DNA from: Cryoendolithus antarcticus
Taxonomy: Eukaryota > Ascomycota > Dothideomycetes > Cladosporiales > Cladosporiaceae
Direction: 5' to 3'
Assembly: GCA_002077065.1 (NCBI GenBank)
Contig: NAJO01000010.1
Coordinates: forward strand, 124,001-188,000
DNA length: 64,000 nucleotides
In this document: piece after piece, positions 11,072 to 21,771 of the stretch
Numbering within the stretch: position 1 is the first letter of the stretch
Layout of the letters: the number at the start of each line of letters is the position of its first letter
Position numbers and translations under genes: made by a program
Notes under the pieces: model-generated
What the model saw: only the letters and a program-made list of their open reading frames with translations
Database searches by the model: none
Told to the model about the DNA's origin: nothing

Positions 11072-12115
11072 TCATCCGGCGATCTCTTTCAAGAAGTCAC
11101 CAGCCAGCTCCCTCACCCCCTCTCTTTCCGCCCACGCGATCCCCATCCCGATCGCCTCCCCCTCCGTACCCAAGAATCTCTCCTCCCACTCACTAGTGAC
11201 TTCTCCCTGCCACACGTCACTCCCCACATACTCCACCAAGTCCTCCATATATCGCCACTCATCCAACCCCACGCTTCCAGTCCAGTGATCCAACAGCAGA
11301 TCTCCATCCAGCTGTCCCCTCCGCCTCGCTATGATACTCCACCTAGGGTCTACCATACTCGGGTGATGCCACGCGGCGTAAATAACCTCGTGCTTCGCAG
11401 TCCAGAGCCCGTCGATCTTCTCAGCCGGCAGGCTTGGGAGAAATTCCCGGGGAACCCACATCTTCAGCACGTTAGGCTCCAGCTGAATATTGTGGAACCA
11501 GAGCGTATACCAGAGGCGGACGAACATATGGGCTTGGTTCTCGAGGGTGCGTATGGTGTATGGCGTGATGCGAACCTTGGATGCGAAGCGGAGATGGCGG
11601 ATAAAAGCGCGGTGCTCCGGGTCGAGGGAGGAGAGGAAGGTAAATGCGGTCTTGACATCGGGCGTGGAGAAGACCTTGTCGGCGTAGTAAGCATCTGCTG
11701 CTGCGTGGCGGGTGGCACGAGAAACCTGCAGCGAGGTAGGGTGGCGATACGGAAGCGACAAGTCGATTATGGTGGGTGCCGGCGTGGGAGATAGATCCTG
11801 CAGGACGTAGAACATACCTTTCTGCGACTTGGCCGTGACTTCGATGTCAGTACGTACCGACTGCGGACGAGAGAAGCGTGGAAGGACGTAGAACTGGGTC
11901 ATGTTCCTGATCTCGGCGGGAAGCTTGGTCCGGAAGGCTCTCGCGAAGTCGGCATATGTGTTGGCTTCCACCGACTTTCGAAGGTCCCTGGCGTACATCG
12001 CGAGTGGGGTGTCGATGGCAGAGACTCGGGAGCCTGACTCTTGAAGTTGTCCGCGCAGACAGCGTCGCTTTGATGTCGATGTTGCTGTATCTGACTCGTA
12101 TAGCCTTTTCGACAT
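11072..12115 (-). CDS. F-box-like hypothetical protein, paralogous layout to 9998 gene
   Basis: A single exon of 347 residues starting at MSKRLYESD (12115); the open frame upstream has no ATG. A short basic stretch (STSKRRCLRG) may act in nuclear localisation. The pattern TKLPAEIRNMTQFYVL, then LQVSRATRHAAADAYYADKVF, then FLSSLDPEHRAFIRHLRFASKV follows the same order and spacing as the 8940-9998 gene and the array at 25-34 kb: a P-x-E-I/L motif, A-T-R before YY, then L-x-x-L-x-P-x-x-R and I-R-x-L-R-F. This is a lineage-expanded family of unknown function. No catalytic motif or membrane segment was seen. Confidence is high that it is coding and low for function. Confidence 0.7.
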   Translation of the reverse strand: MSKRLYESDTATSTSKRRCLRGQLQESGSRVSAIDTPLAMYARDLRKSVEANTYADFARAFRTKLPAEIRNMTQFYVLPRFSRPQSVRTDIEVTAKSQKGMFYVLQDLSPTPAPTIIDLSLPYRHPTSLQVSRATRHAAADAYYADKVFSTPDVKTAFTFLSSLDPEHRAFIRHLRFASKVRITPYTIRTLENQAHMFVRLWYTLWFHNIQLEPNVLKMWVPREFLPSLPAEKIDGLWTAKHEVIYAAWHHPSMVDPRWSIIARRRGQLDGDLLLDHWTGSVGLDEWRYMEDLVEYVGSDVWQGEVTSEWEERFLGTEGEAIGMGIAWAEREGVRELAGDFLKEIAG

Positions 12116-12841
12116 TCTGCTGGCGGTGATCGCACGTATGCGACACAAAGTTGAAATGCTTGGACGGACCGTGGGAGGCGAGAGGAAGTGCAAAGGATGC
12201 GATTATAAACAGACATCGCTGCGTAGGTACCGGATTCCTCCATGGTGGCCCGTTTGCGATCTTGCAGCAATAGACTTCCGTGTCAGCAGAACTGCAATGG
12301 GCGTGGAAATGAGGACACCAGCACTTCGCTGCGAACGCATGTTGACGATAAGCGATCACTTGGCGTACGATGGACAGGTGACGGATGGTAGTAGAGATAG
12401 ATGTTGACGCCTCCAGGACGAATCGAAGCCGCGTTGTGAGTCGTCCCGTGGCAGCTGGTGGTCAAACGCAGAGGCGTGTTATCTATCGCCGGTGTTGCGG
12501 CCAGAGATGTTGAGGTGTGTACTCATCCACATCCTGACTCCATCGCGCCGCATGCATTGTTTGTTCGATTACGGTATGCGGTCGCGGACAGCCTGAGCTC
12601 TGTTCGTGCAAAGCCGCCGAAGATCTTGCCGTGCTGGAGGATTGATAGTGAGTAGAAGCTGTACAATGTTTGTGGTTGGGAGAGGGGGATGTAGTGAAAC
12701 AGACACAGTTGTATGGAATGCTAAGTCAAGGCCTTCTGTAACTGTACAAACCACGTCTTCCGCCGTAGCAGACACCGCCACTCCTTCGCCACCCCTCCGC
12801 TTGTCTTCAATCCTTTCGCTTCCTTCTTCCACATCACCTCT
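12116..12841. other. intergenic, nothing recognised
   Basis: This 726-bp stretch covers the promoter of the F-box-like gene starting at 12115 and the 3' region of the Rieske gene. Short frames here lack family resemblance. Confidence 0.4.
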
Positions 12842-13644
12842 TCAACCAATAACCAACGCTCCCTCCTCAGGGAAATCATAAGCCGGAATCTCCAAGTTCA
12901 ACGGCGCAGGCCCCTTCCGAATCCGTCCCGAGATATCGTAATGACTGCCATGGCACGGGCAGAACCATCCACCAAAATCACCAGCCTCACCAATAGGCAC
13001 ACAGCCCAAATGTGTGCACACACCCACCATGATCAACCACTCCGGCTTCTGCACACGCTCGGTGTCGGGCTGCGGATCGCGCAGAGACTCCCACTTGGTG
13101 TCCTCTGCCTCCTTGATCTCGTCGGCGGTGCGGTGGCGGATGAAGACTGGCTTGCCGCGCCACTTGATGATGACATTCTTTCCTTCGGGAATGGTGGCGA
13201 GGTCTACTTCGACTTTGGCCTGGGCGAGGACGTCGGCGGAGGCGGACATGTTGACTAGGAAGTCTGTGTGGCGGAGCGTTGTTAGTGATACGCTCCTTTC
13301 TTCGTACAGGTCGTCAGCCATTCCGCTGCTACTCTCTGTCACTTACCCTGTACAGTGTTCTTCGCTCCCAACGCGCTCAAACCTCCCATCGTCCCCACCA
13401 TAAAGTACTGAAACACCTTATTGCTCGTCTCCTTGCCAGTCTTGTACTTGCCCCAGTTAGGCATCACAGTCGTGTCCCGTGCATTGCCAGTTCCGCGGTG
13501 GAAGGGCGATGTGAAGCCGGCGTGCGAGGTGGAGGCGTCGGCCATTGAGCGCTGCTGCTGCGTGCTCACTGCTAGGGGCGCAGCGGCGCGCAGCGAGCGC
13601 GGTGATGACCGTGCGACGGCCGTCGAGATGCGGGAGACGGACAT
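12842..13644 (-). CDS. rip1: Rieske iron-sulfur subunit of cytochrome bc1 complex
   Basis: Electron-transfer subunit of respiratory complex III in the mitochondrial inner membrane. There are two exons (13644-13347 and 13263-12842) with an 83-bp intron that opens GTAAGT, giving 239 residues. The Arg/Ser/Ala-rich N-terminus ([21 protein letters not shown]) is a mitochondrial presequence. The single membrane anchor lies around [17 protein letters not shown] and [14 protein letters not shown], with the flexible hinge behind it. The [2Fe-2S] cluster motifs CTHLGCVP and CPCHGSHYD are intact, including both disulfide Cys and both His ligands. The family tail [14 protein letters not shown] is present. 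The splice junction falls inside the transmembrane segment. Assignment is secure. Confidence 0.96.
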
Positions 13645-13903
13645 GGCGGCGGTGGAGAGGGGTGTACAGGATGAGAGTGGAATTGATGGTGGTGGATGGC
13701 GATGAGGAGGTGGTGATGGGTGGAACTTGTGCTTGACGGGTTGTGCCGGGTTGCAGCATTGGAATTTGGCGACAGCTGATTGGCTGGGCCGGAGGGTCAT
13801 GGACAAATCACCTTCCAGTATACAGGTCTCCACATGCAGTTCTCTAAGAAGAAATCTTGCAGGAGCCTAAAAAAGAACTGGGCAGTCTGGACACGGTAAG
13901 ATC

Positions 13904-14659
13904 ATGGCCGTAGCTACTCGTCGGTCCAAGGTGGACTCAACTTCTGCCATCACTCAGAAAACGGACACCTCTTCTTCCATCAAAAAGTCCTCGAAGAAGA
14001 AGCCAAGATCAACGCAACGACCACGGCGAGCTACACGCAAAAGTCTCACGAACACAAAGTCGGCAGCAAGCATGGAAAATACATCTACCACTCAGCCTAC
14101 GGAGAGTGCTCCAGCCAAGTCCGCTCGCCTCACTATCAAAGGAGAAACCGGCGACCTCTTCGACACGCCACCCAACTCAATCCTCCTTCATGCCTGTAAC
14201 TGCCGTGGATCCTGGGGTGCAGGCGTAGCAGCTATGTTCAAAAAGAAGTATCCTGCCGCCTACAAAGTCCACGTTGCTCACTGCAAAGCGACCAAAGCCG
14301 AGGACCTGCTTGGCACAGCTCAGCTTATACCACCTCAAGCGTCAGATGTCGAGTCCGGAAGAAGCCATTGGATTGCCTGCCTGTTTGCTTCTGTGGATGT
14401 GGGCAAGAAGAGGGGCAGTAGAGAGTCGATCTTGGGGGCGACAGGTGAAGCTATGCAGAGTTTGCTGAAACAGATCGGGGAAGTGGAGAACGGTGCGACG
14501 ATTGGGTCAATCCGTATGCCGAAGATCAATCAAGGACTGTTTGATGTGCCTTGGGCACGAACTCGAGCTGTACTGGATGGGATCGAAGTGCCGGAAATCT
14601 TGAGAAGTACTGGAGTTGAGGTTGTGGTGATGGAGCTGGCAGAGGAAGCGAAGAAATGA
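13904..14659 (+). CDS. poa1: ADP-ribose 1''-phosphate phosphatase, macrodomain protein (POA1-like)
   Basis: A macrodomain enzyme that in yeast dephosphorylates ADP-ribose 1''-phosphate from tRNA splicing. It is a single exon of 251 residues. A 75-residue Lys/Ser/Thr-rich, probably disordered leader precedes the domain. The macrodomain starts at LTIKGETGDLFD (76-87) and has the ligand loop LLHACNCRGSWGAGVAAMFK (94-113), the central HWIACLFASVDVG strand and IRMPKINQGLFDVPW. The long basic leader, resembling a nuclear signal, is longer than in yeast Poa1. The 3' end lies tail-to-tail with a small minus-strand frame that overlaps it by about 134 bp. The family is certain; the exact substrate is inferred from the homologue. 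Confidence 0.88.
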   Translation: MAVATRRSKVDSTSAITQKTDTSSSIKKSSKKKPRSTQRPRRATRKSLTNTKSAASMENTSTTQPTESAPAKSARLTIKGETGDLFDTPPNSILLHACNCRGSWGAGVAAMFKKKYPAAYKVHVAHCKATKAEDLLGTAQLIPPQASDVESGRSHWIACLFASVDVGKKRGSRESILGATGEAMQSLLKQIGEVENGATIGSIRMPKINQGLFDVPWARTRAVLDGIEVPEILRSTGVEVVVMELAEEAKK

Positions 14660-14822
14660 GATCGGAAAGCGATATCGAGAGCTTACTCTTGACGAGCTCC
14701 CTCTCCCTGCGACGGCGTGCACTAGCGCGAACAGTCTCGCTGTGGCGCTTGAATGCCCAGTAACGATCCTGGTAGGGTACACCTGCCTTGAGGTCCCGCC
14801 ATGCTGCGGAGAAGTCGTACAT
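14526..14822 (-). CDS. small protein of unknown function, 3' end uncertain
   Basis: An ATG at 14822 opens MYDFSAAWRDLKAGVPYQD, followed by a RYWAFKRHSE helix and a strongly basic run of Arg (ARRRRERELVK). The composition looks like a conserved small protein, perhaps mitochondrial. The frame runs 98 residues to 14526, but after ELVK there is a GTAAGC donor-like site and the rest is antisense to the end of the macrodomain gene. The real protein may therefore stop or splice near 14690. Upstream there is an open frame in another phase (RVRNLPAELYN...) that could be a 5' exon. I do not recognise the family. Confidence 0.35.
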   Translation of the reverse strand: MYDFSAAWRDLKAGVPYQDRYWAFKRHSETVRASARRRRERELVKSKLSISLSDLISSLPLPAPSPQPQLQYFSRFPALRSHPVQLEFVPKAHQTVLD

Positions 14823-15478
14823 GGGTGAATGTTGTACAACTCAGCTGGCAGGTTTCGTACGCGCGAGACCAAGGTGATGTGGCCGCTCTCCGAAGCAGCC
14901 TCTCCAAAAGTCCCGGTGTCAGGCGCCATATCGATACTGTAAGGACGCATTTGGGGCCCCACAAAGAGTAGAGGTCTCTGATGTGCGCAGTCGGTTGCAC
15001 GCACAACGTCCCACAATGCTGTCCTGGTGTGGAGGTGTAAGACGTTCAGTTCTTCATGAAATCGGTAGGATAGGAAGAGGAGGAGAGAGTACCGCAGTGA
15101 GTCGACCGCAGTAGCACGTGCAAACACGGAGCCTCGTCACGATTGGCGACCGAATGAAGTCGAATGACGCGCGGAGGCGACTGATGATGAACGCCGTGTA
15201 TACGCCATGCCTACCTACCTAGCTAGACTCACAATGCCTCTTCCGCCGCTCCTCGGCGACCCGCGTCCCCATAGAATACACATAGCTCAGCCCTTCATAA
15301 CGCCATACCTCGCAGGTCTACTCATCCTCACTTCCCATGTCCTCTTCGTCTTCCGAGCCAGCCAGAACATCAACCCTATTGCTGCTCTTCCACCAGCCCA
15401 GCTCAGGATCGCCACTAGCAGCAGCGCCCAAAGAACGACCGTCCTCGTCTTGTACGGTATGATCCGTCTACCATTAAG
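14823..15478. other. intergenic with unassigned short frames
   Basis: The minus strand has an open frame at 14823-15127 that might be an upstream exon of the small gene ending at 14526. The plus strand has a frame from the ATG at 15207 with a hydrophobic segment (FITPYLAGLLILTSHVLFVF), but it runs into antisense of the mannosyltransferase. Neither is supported by family resemblance. Confidence 0.3.
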
Positions 15479-16936
15479 TCACTGCTCCTTCTCCCAACCC
15501 TCCGGCTTACTCCGTCCATTAACAGTCAAATACTTCTCGGTACAACTATATCCGTTCCAATCAAAATTATCCTTCGGGTTGCAATGACACTTCCCATCAA
15601 TCCTCTTCTGCTCCCCCGTAGGACAATGCGTAAAAGGCACATGATAGTAAGCAATATCCTCAAACCAGTGGATCTCATCCTTAGGCAACATAAGCGCCGC
15701 AGCGATAGAGTGTACGGGCGCGTCGCCCCAGCGCTCGTAGAAGAAGCCGCCGTCGCGGTCGAGAGAGTTGAAGTAATCTGTGTAGCCTTGGCCGCGGAGC
15801 CAGAGCAAAGAGCCAATTTCGAAGTTGGACCAGAAGTGGCAGTGATTGTACGTCTTGCCGCCGTCGTTGGAGAGGAATGCCATGCTGTTGTCTTTCGCAA
15901 CGTGCTCTGGATGCTTGGCCATGAATTTCGTCACGCTGTCCCAGAGCGTGGGGATCGTCTCGACGTACTCGTACAAGGAGAGCACGAAGGAGTACTTCTT
16001 CTTGTTATCGGCCATGAATTTGAAGGGGTCGTAGGGGATGTCGCAGTACAATTCTATGCTCGGCTCGACGCGCCAGTACCACTCGTAGTTCAGCATGAGG
16101 GGGTGGTGGAAGAAGAAGCCGGATTCGTAGCGGCACATGTGGCGGTAGGAGACGCTGTCGCCGTAGATGATCTTCTTCTCGCGCATGTCATCGCGGACTT
16201 TCTTGGCGCGGTCTTGGTCGATCCAGGAGGGGTATCCCCAGTGTTCGGAGCCGATTTTCCCGTAGAAGGTCTTGCCGGACGTCAACGCTGAAGTCACCTT
16301 CTTGAATGTATCATCAAATTCAGCGTCGTTCAGAAAAACCCAGTCGTAGTTGAAAGCGTGATTGAAGCGGTCTTCAACTTGACGGATGCTGCGGGAGATT
16401 TCCCAGATGTCGGAGTTGCGAGCGAGAGTCACGAAGGTAGCGTTCATCCGAGGGCCAGCATTAGTACTCGAAGTAAGATGCGAACCCGCAGGCGATGAAG
16501 CGTACGGGTTAGGCGAAGTATCCTGCTTCGATGGAGCCTGTGTGTGTGCCGGGACTGCCGCAGCCTTCGAGTCAACAGTCTGACGTGCAGTCCCCAACGG
16601 CAATGCATCCGTCTCCTTCTCCAAACTACTCCCCACCTTCTCCCCAGTCCCCGCAGGTGCACTCCCCGTCCAGCCCTGCCCCTTGGCTAGCATCCCCTTC
16701 GCCGCCTCATGGCCAGGCACTTGTGATGAGGACGATGAGATGAAGAAGATGACCACCAGCGCCACGAAGGCAAACACAATGTACCGCAGGTATCGCGTGC
16801 TGCCGGACATGATGCCGCTGCCTGAGCGCGCGTAGGCTGTCTCGTCTCGCTCAATGTCGCGTGCCCGTGATGATGCGTCGTCGTCCTCCCGCAACGCGTA
16901 CTCCTTCTCGCCGAAGGGTTGGGATGGTGTTCGCAT
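15479..16936 (-). CDS. alpha-1,2-mannosyltransferase, KRE2/MNT1/KTR family (GT15)
   Basis: A Golgi type II membrane glycosyltransferase that extends O- and N-linked mannose chains using GDP-mannose. It is a single exon of 485 residues. A cytosolic tail of about 49 residues is followed by one signal anchor ([17 protein letters not shown], 50-66) and a Ser/Pro/Ala-rich stem to about 160. The GT15 domain starts at [17 protein letters not shown]. Family signatures are all present: [58 protein letters not shown] (with the proposed catalytic Glu) and [13 protein letters not shown]. The end [17 protein letters not shown] with paired Cys is typical. Which KTR subgroup it belongs to cannot be settled from this reading. 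Confidence 0.93.
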   Translation of the reverse strand: MRTPSQPFGEKEYALREDDDASSRARDIERDETAYARSGSGIMSGSTRYLRYIVFAFVALVVIFFISSSSSQVPGHEAAKGMLAKGQGWTGSAPAGTGEKVGSSLEKETDALPLGTARQTVDSKAAAVPAHTQAPSKQDTSPNPYASSPAGSHLTSSTNAGPRMNATFVTLARNSDIWEISRSIRQVEDRFNHAFNYDWVFLNDAEFDDTFKKVTSALTSGKTFYGKIGSEHWGYPSWIDQDRAKKVRDDMREKKIIYGDSVSYRHMCRYESGFFFHHPLMLNYEWYWRVEPSIELYCDIPYDPFKFMADNKKKYSFVLSLYEYVETIPTLWDSVTKFMAKHPEHVAKDNSMAFLSNDGGKTYNHCHFWSNFEIGSLLWLRGQGYTDYFNSLDRDGGFFYERWGDAPVHSIAAALMLPKDEIHWFEDIAYYHVPFTHCPTGEQKRIDGKCHCNPKDNFDWNGYSCTEKYLTVNGRSKPEGWEKEQ

Positions 16937-17230
16937 GTGGGTGGTGTGTCAAGCAAGTGTGGTAATGCAAGGGAGTGACTTCGGACTACATGGATTGAGA
17001 TCAAGAGGTTTGCTGCACGATGGCCCTACATATTTCTGGGCCTTGCAGCTCGCGCACGTCGTCGTCAGCCCCATCCCGCGCGCCAGGGGGTCCTTTCCTT
17101 TCGGCTAGTAGATAAGCTTCCGGCAGCGGGCTGTCTACATGAAGCTAATTTTGATCTGTACCGAGATCTCCGACCTAGCCTCGACTATGTCTCCATCACA
17201 GCATGAAAATGGAAACGCCTGACATGCAGC

Positions 17231-18070
17231 ATGCAGGATGCAGCACCAGCAGATGGTGGACTTGCCCTCTCCCTCCGCATCAAGTATGGGCGCTGGAAGT
17301 ATGGCTTCTTCGGAGCCGGCAACACTCGCTCAGGCTTCCGTGTGAGTGAGACACGCTTCATCAAATGGCCGTGCAAGCAGCCTGAGCTCGAAGGCCATCT
17401 TTATGTATTGGATCATACAGACTTGCCGGTTCCACAGATCCATGCGACGTATATGTGGCGTGGGCATCTGGCAATTGAGATGGAGTACCTCACAGACTGT
17501 GTAACGCTGGCGGCAGTATGGTATGAGCTCACTAAAGTGCAGAAGGGGCAGGTCGTCGAGCAGATCGCTCGTTACATCAAGACTCTGCGTGCTCTCAAGC
17601 CGACCTCAACGCAGGGCAACAAGGTCTCGGCTACGAGCGGCGGTCCTTGTCGAGATATGCGCGTATCAACTATGAACCTCTTCGGCCCCTTCGACGACAT
17701 TCATGCGTTCAACCGATGTTTGACAGGCAACACTACTAACCCAGACGCCGTGACCGAAGCCTACGGTAACGCCGTCTTCAACGTTCACGCCCGCAGCTAC
17801 GACATCCGCTTCACGCACGGCGATCTCGGCGTCCAGAATATCCTTATCCGCGACGGCAAAGTGGCGGCGATCATCGATTGGGAGTGCTCGGGCTGGTGGC
17901 CGGAGTACTGGGAGTACACGAAAGCGCACTACAACGAGTGGCGATGTCCGAATTTCTACGAGATGCTGAGGGAACGCGTCCCGCGGTACGACGAAGAGCT
18001 TACTGCTGAGCGTGAGCTGTGGGAGGCTTTCAATCGTCCGCTGGACCAGAAGGAATGGGAGGCTTCATGA
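17231..18070 (+). CDS. aminoglycoside-phosphotransferase-like (APH family) kinase
   Basis: A protein-kinase-like fold phosphotransferase of 279 residues, a common fungal family acting on small molecules of unknown identity. The catalytic loop HGDLGVQNILI (about 196-206) carries the Asp and Asn. The metal-binding IDWECSGWWPEYWEY (about 216-230) matches the IDWExxGxxPxxWE signature. The N-lobe has FIKWPCKQPELEGHLYVLDH, with a plausible ATP Lys, and HLAIEMEYL as hinge. No signal peptide or membrane segment. Real aminoglycoside resistance should not be inferred from the name. It is divergent from the mannosyltransferase, about 294 bp from its start, and convergent with the DUF6914-like gene, whose stop is 12 bp away. 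Confidence 0.83.
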   Translation: MQDAAPADGGLALSLRIKYGRWKYGFFGAGNTRSGFRVSETRFIKWPCKQPELEGHLYVLDHTDLPVPQIHATYMWRGHLAIEMEYLTDCVTLAAVWYELTKVQKGQVVEQIARYIKTLRALKPTSTQGNKVSATSGGPCRDMRVSTMNLFGPFDDIHAFNRCLTGNTTNPDAVTEAYGNAVFNVHARSYDIRFTHGDLGVQNILIRDGKVAAIIDWECSGWWPEYWEYTKAHYNEWRCPNFYEMLRERVPRYDEELTAERELWEAFNRPLDQKEWEAS

Positions 18071-18082
18071 GCGTAATGCTAC

Positions 18083-18628
18083 TCAGCGCAGTAGCTGGAA
18101 GCGATCTTTGATCTTCTCGGGGGGTCCATTGGCCATGATCCCGTGCGCTACGGCCATCGATGCGTCCATGATCCTCTGCACGTCAGTTGCAGAGACATAA
18201 CCAGTCTGCTGCAAAGTTTCGATCGCGGCGTACACCCATGTCGCGCAGTTCTGGTCAGGAAGTTGATGCTTCCGTGGCAGAGGTATTCGAGAGAGCTGGT
18301 CGACGACTTGCTGTACGGAGATACTCTTCGGCAGCTTGCCGATCTCCAGAGCACCAAGAAAGCTGGCCGTTGAGACTGGCTTGATAGCTGTGCGAACGCG
18401 GAACCACCACTCGTGAGTTGGGTTGGAGTCAATGTGAGTAACTGGATCAAAGTTCATGCCATCTGTGGCGTCGATCAGCGTGCAGTGATCGATCTCTCGG
18501 ATGTCTTTTGGGCGGATCAGTATGGCCCAGTGGTACATAGCAAAGCCAAGGCGCTCTTCAGCTCCTTCCGCGACGGTGATAGCATTGCGGTGGAATAATG
18601 CTACGCAAATGCGAGGCTTGTTGGACAT
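18083..18628 (-). CDS. conserved hypothetical protein, DUF6914-like
   Basis: A single exon of 181 residues. The start KPRICVALFHR, then GFAMYHWAILIRPK, then a C/H-containing DQNCATWVYAAIETLQQTGY motif, recall fungal proteins with the NlpC/P60-like papain arrangement grouped as DUF6914, where a Cys near N-C-x-x-W follows an upstream H-W. I recognise the pattern only from memory, and activity is not established. There is no signal peptide, so it is probably cytosolic. It ends 12 bp from the convergent kinase gene, so the two 3' UTRs must overlap. The start is the first ATG of the frame (18628). Confidence 0.7.
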   Translation of the reverse strand: MSNKPRICVALFHRNAITVAEGAEERLGFAMYHWAILIRPKDIREIDHCTLIDATDGMNFDPVTHIDSNPTHEWWFRVRTAIKPVSTASFLGALEIGKLPKSISVQQVVDQLSRIPLPRKHQLPDQNCATWVYAAIETLQQTGYVSATDVQRIMDASMAVAHGIMANGPPEKIKDRFQLLR

Positions 18629-19061
18629 ATTCAGCCACAGTAATGACTTTCAAAGTCCCACCATGCCAATCACGCTTTCACCGCGCAAGATCATTTCGTC
18701 AGCGTCGCCTGCGCTGATACATCATGCCTGATTAGATGATGATCGAGTGAGGACGCAGGGGTGTACACTATGTTCAACGAGTGAATGAGGAATGAAGTCC
18801 ATATGGTAGTGGAGTTGGGCCGGTCTTGGAGGACCCCTCGGACACGCTCTCGGGAATGAGTGGGAGTGAACCACGACTTGTGCCACAGAGTGAGCAGATA
18901 TAACCTCGTCACCGCAATACACCGAATATCACTGCGTACCGAATTCCGACGTAAGTTGAAGACTATTGTAGACGAGAAGCAATTGCCGAACGACTCACTA
19001 TCATTACAAAGACCAAGCTGCTGCATGATCGGAGCATCGCACATCCACCACTAGCAACATC
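18629..19061. other. divergent promoter region (DUF6914-like and PAT1 genes)
   Basis: A 433-bp gap between two divergent start codons. No coding frame with family resemblance was seen. Confidence 0.4.
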
Positions 19062-21615
19062 ATGTCCTTCTTTGGCTTCGATACCAGCTTGCCACGAGAC
19101 CAGCCACCAAAGGCATCTCGGGGCATATTCGAGCAACACGACCCTTTCGGCGAGATTGGCGGAAACGCCGGCGGAGAAGACGACGTGCTCGACTTCGAGC
19201 AGACGTACGACGGCCTCGGTGCGCAGCTTAACGAGACGCACGATACTTTCAACGATGACACTTTCGGCGACGACCAGCCTGTAACAAGACAGGCCTTGGG
19301 CAGAGACTTTGATTTTGCTGGCAACACGGCGAAGGTCAGAGACACGCTGCTAGAGGAGCAGACGCTGCATCATGCCCGGGCGCCATTTCAGCAGGCGCAG
19401 GCACAGGCCGTTGCTCAGCAGAAGCCGAAGAGAACGGGTTACGAGGCTTACAAGCAGCCTGATTACTTGCCGAAGCTGGAGGCAGATGCGAATATCTGGG
19501 GGAGCTCGGTCGTGAAGAAGGGAAATGCCCAGGCGCAGCAGCAGCCGATGCAGGAAGCGGCTAGTACACGGAAGATGATGAGTCTTGAGGAAGTGGAGGC
19601 GATGATGAGAGAGCAGGCAAAACCTCCTGCGCCGAGACCAGGTCAAGACATGGAGGCGCAGAGTCAGGGGTTGAGAGCAATGCTGGGAGTGGGGTCCGCT
19701 GCTCCGCCTGTGCAGCAGCATCAGCCTCAGCAACAGCAGCGAGGACCGCAGATCTTGCAGCGACCGCAGCCGCCACCTCAGCAGCAAGAGCAGGCTCCTC
19801 CGCCGGTACCTGACTATGGCACGCGGGCACCGCAGATCTTGCAGCGCCAGCATACACCTAATATGCCTCAACAGCCGCCACAGGGAATGCAGGGTCAGCC
19901 GCCTCGACCGTTGTCAAGCAATTTCCAAGGTCCACCTCAGCCTATGCAATTCCAGCAGCAGCAACGACAAGGTCCACCTCCGCCTCATCACCAGCAAGGC
20001 CCGATGTCACACCAGCGTGGTCCGTCTTACAACGGGCCCCCAATCACGCAAGCACAGCAAATGATGGACTTGTCGCCCGCTGACCGTGAGGCCTTCATGG
20101 CTGAAGAAGCTCGGCGCGCTAAGCGCAATCACAAGATCTTCCTCCTGTCGAAGAACAATGGCCTGATGACCCCTCAAGACAAGAATTTCATCACGCGTAT
20201 CCAGCTTCAGCAGCTGCTGACTGCCACTGGCGGGATCGACAATGACATCGGCAGCGAAGAGCAGCTGGCAGAGGACTTTTACTACCAGGTGTATGCTCAA
20301 ATTCGGGGTCCTCCTCGCTCTGGTCCCGGTCAGCCGCTCAATCAATTCGCGCAGACATACTTGTTTCAGACTGGAGGCGGTCGGTACGGCTACGGCAAAT
20401 CGCGACACCACCCACGCGGTGGCGATAATCACGTCCAGCGGATGGAGCAGCAAGTCGCACGTGCTGTCGAGGCTGCTAAAGCTCGACCGAAGAACAAGGC
20501 TCTGGTCATGGAAGGGTCGCTCGGCAAAATCGCTTTCTCCAACTCGAAGACGCCACGCCCCTTGCTCAATCTCAAGCGCATGGACAGCGAGGCACGATCA
20601 AAGACGACCGCCAAGCCCGTCACAGTCGCAGACCGAAAGACCGCTCTTCGCGACATTGAGAACCTGTACAGCACCCTTATGCGCATGGAAGACCATGAGC
20701 GCCGTCTCCCGCCACCGCCAAACGAAGAGAGCCCGCCTGAAGTAATCGAAGGCCACATGCGCTGGCGAAGCGAGATGGTAGAGCTGAATCAGCAACTCTG
20801 GGCAGCGCTGAAAGTAATGGAGCCGATATCGACGCCGTAAGCATACCCCCAAATGTTTCTAACACACTAAGCTAACGAACTTCTACAGTCCAACAGCCTC
20901 CCACCCTTTCATCCGCCTCCTCTCCCACGCCAAAGGCAAAAAGGCCGTTCCGCGAACCTTCCGTCACCTAGACGACCAACAACGCCTCACGCTCCTAACC
21001 CTTCTCAGCATCCATCTAGACGTCCTCTCGGTAGTCGCCTTAGCTTATCCCTCCGCCGACGCCGCGCCACTCGCACCAGCAGTAAAAACCGAAATCGAGC
21101 TCTTCACCTCCTGCGTCATGCCCCCGCTCTTCAGCTACGTGAACGAAGCACCGCTGGGTATCATTATCGGCCTGCTCGGCCTGATATTGGAGCGCGTCAA
21201 CATGCCCGTCGTAGCTCGGACGAAAGTCGGCTTAGAGGTGCTGACTATGCTCATCTCCCGCGCCGAGCTCGTCAAGGCCTCGGCCCCGCCTACCTCGTCG
21301 GACAGCCAACAATGGGCCAGCCTCTACAATTCCCTCTTCGACACCCTCGAACCCCTTCTTCCCTACTTGTTTCCCTACCCGCTCGTCCTCTCAGGCGAAG
21401 GCGAAAGCGACGTGCACGTCTGGCGTTTCCTGGCTGCCATGGGTGTAGGTGCTAGCCCGGAGCAGCAACAACGACTCGTGTTGGGTGTGAAAGAGAGGGT
21501 TATGGAGAGCGTTGGTTTGGGGCGGGAGAAGGGCGGGGAGGAAGGGGAAAGGGTGCTGGGGGATGTGAATTTGTTCCTGAGGAGTATTGGGTTGGATGTT
21601 GGGTTGTTGGGGTAA
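19062..21615 (+). CDS. pat1: PAT1 mRNA-decapping activator
   Basis: A scaffold of the 5'-3' mRNA decay machinery in P-bodies that binds Lsm1-7, Dcp2 and Dhh1. There are two exons (19062-20836 and 20889-21615; a 52-bp intron with GCTAAC branch site) giving 833 residues. The start MSFFGFDTSLP and the acidic DPFG segment are family-typical, including the Dhh1-binding region around DDVLDFEQTYDGLG. Residues about 215-340 are Gln/Pro-rich and disordered. The central MDLSPADREAFMAEEARRAKR, FITRIQLQQLLTATGG and DFYYQVYAQIRG blocks are conserved. The C-terminal alpha-alpha superhelix runs across the junction (ASHPFIRLLSHAKGKKAVPR, then CVMPPLFSYVNEAPLGIIIGLL). Length matches fungal Pat1. Assignment is secure. 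Confidence 0.93.
19700..19990 (+). repeat. CAG-rich Gln/Pro low-complexity coding tract
   Basis: An imperfect run of CAG/CAA and CCT/CCG codons inside the PAT1 frame that encodes stretches such as QHQPQQQQ and QPPPQQQEQ. It is compositional rather than a pure microsatellite. Such tracts often vary in length between strains. Confidence 0.6.
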
Positions 21616-21771
21616 GGGTGAGTGGACGAGCAGGGAGAGAGAAGGGAGGAAAGGGCAAGGAGAGGAAAGCGAGGTCAAGTCGTTTATACAGTAGCACGCG
21701 AAAAGTGCAAGAGGGGTATCTTTCCCACCAAAACTCCGTTCCCAATGTCTTTAATGAACAGCCCCGTCTCA

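Noticed and set aside
15207..15587. 126-codon plus-strand frame with a hydrophobic segment
   Set aside because: Its second half is antisense to the conserved C-terminus of the mannosyltransferase, and the rest has no recognisable conservation.
15584..16291. 235-codon plus-strand frame
   Set aside because: Antisense shadow of the GT15 catalytic domain.
17231..18070. Reading the APH-like gene as an antibiotic-resistance gene
   Set aside because: The family is large in fungi and the sequence shows only the shared kinase fold; nothing indicates aminoglycosides as substrate.
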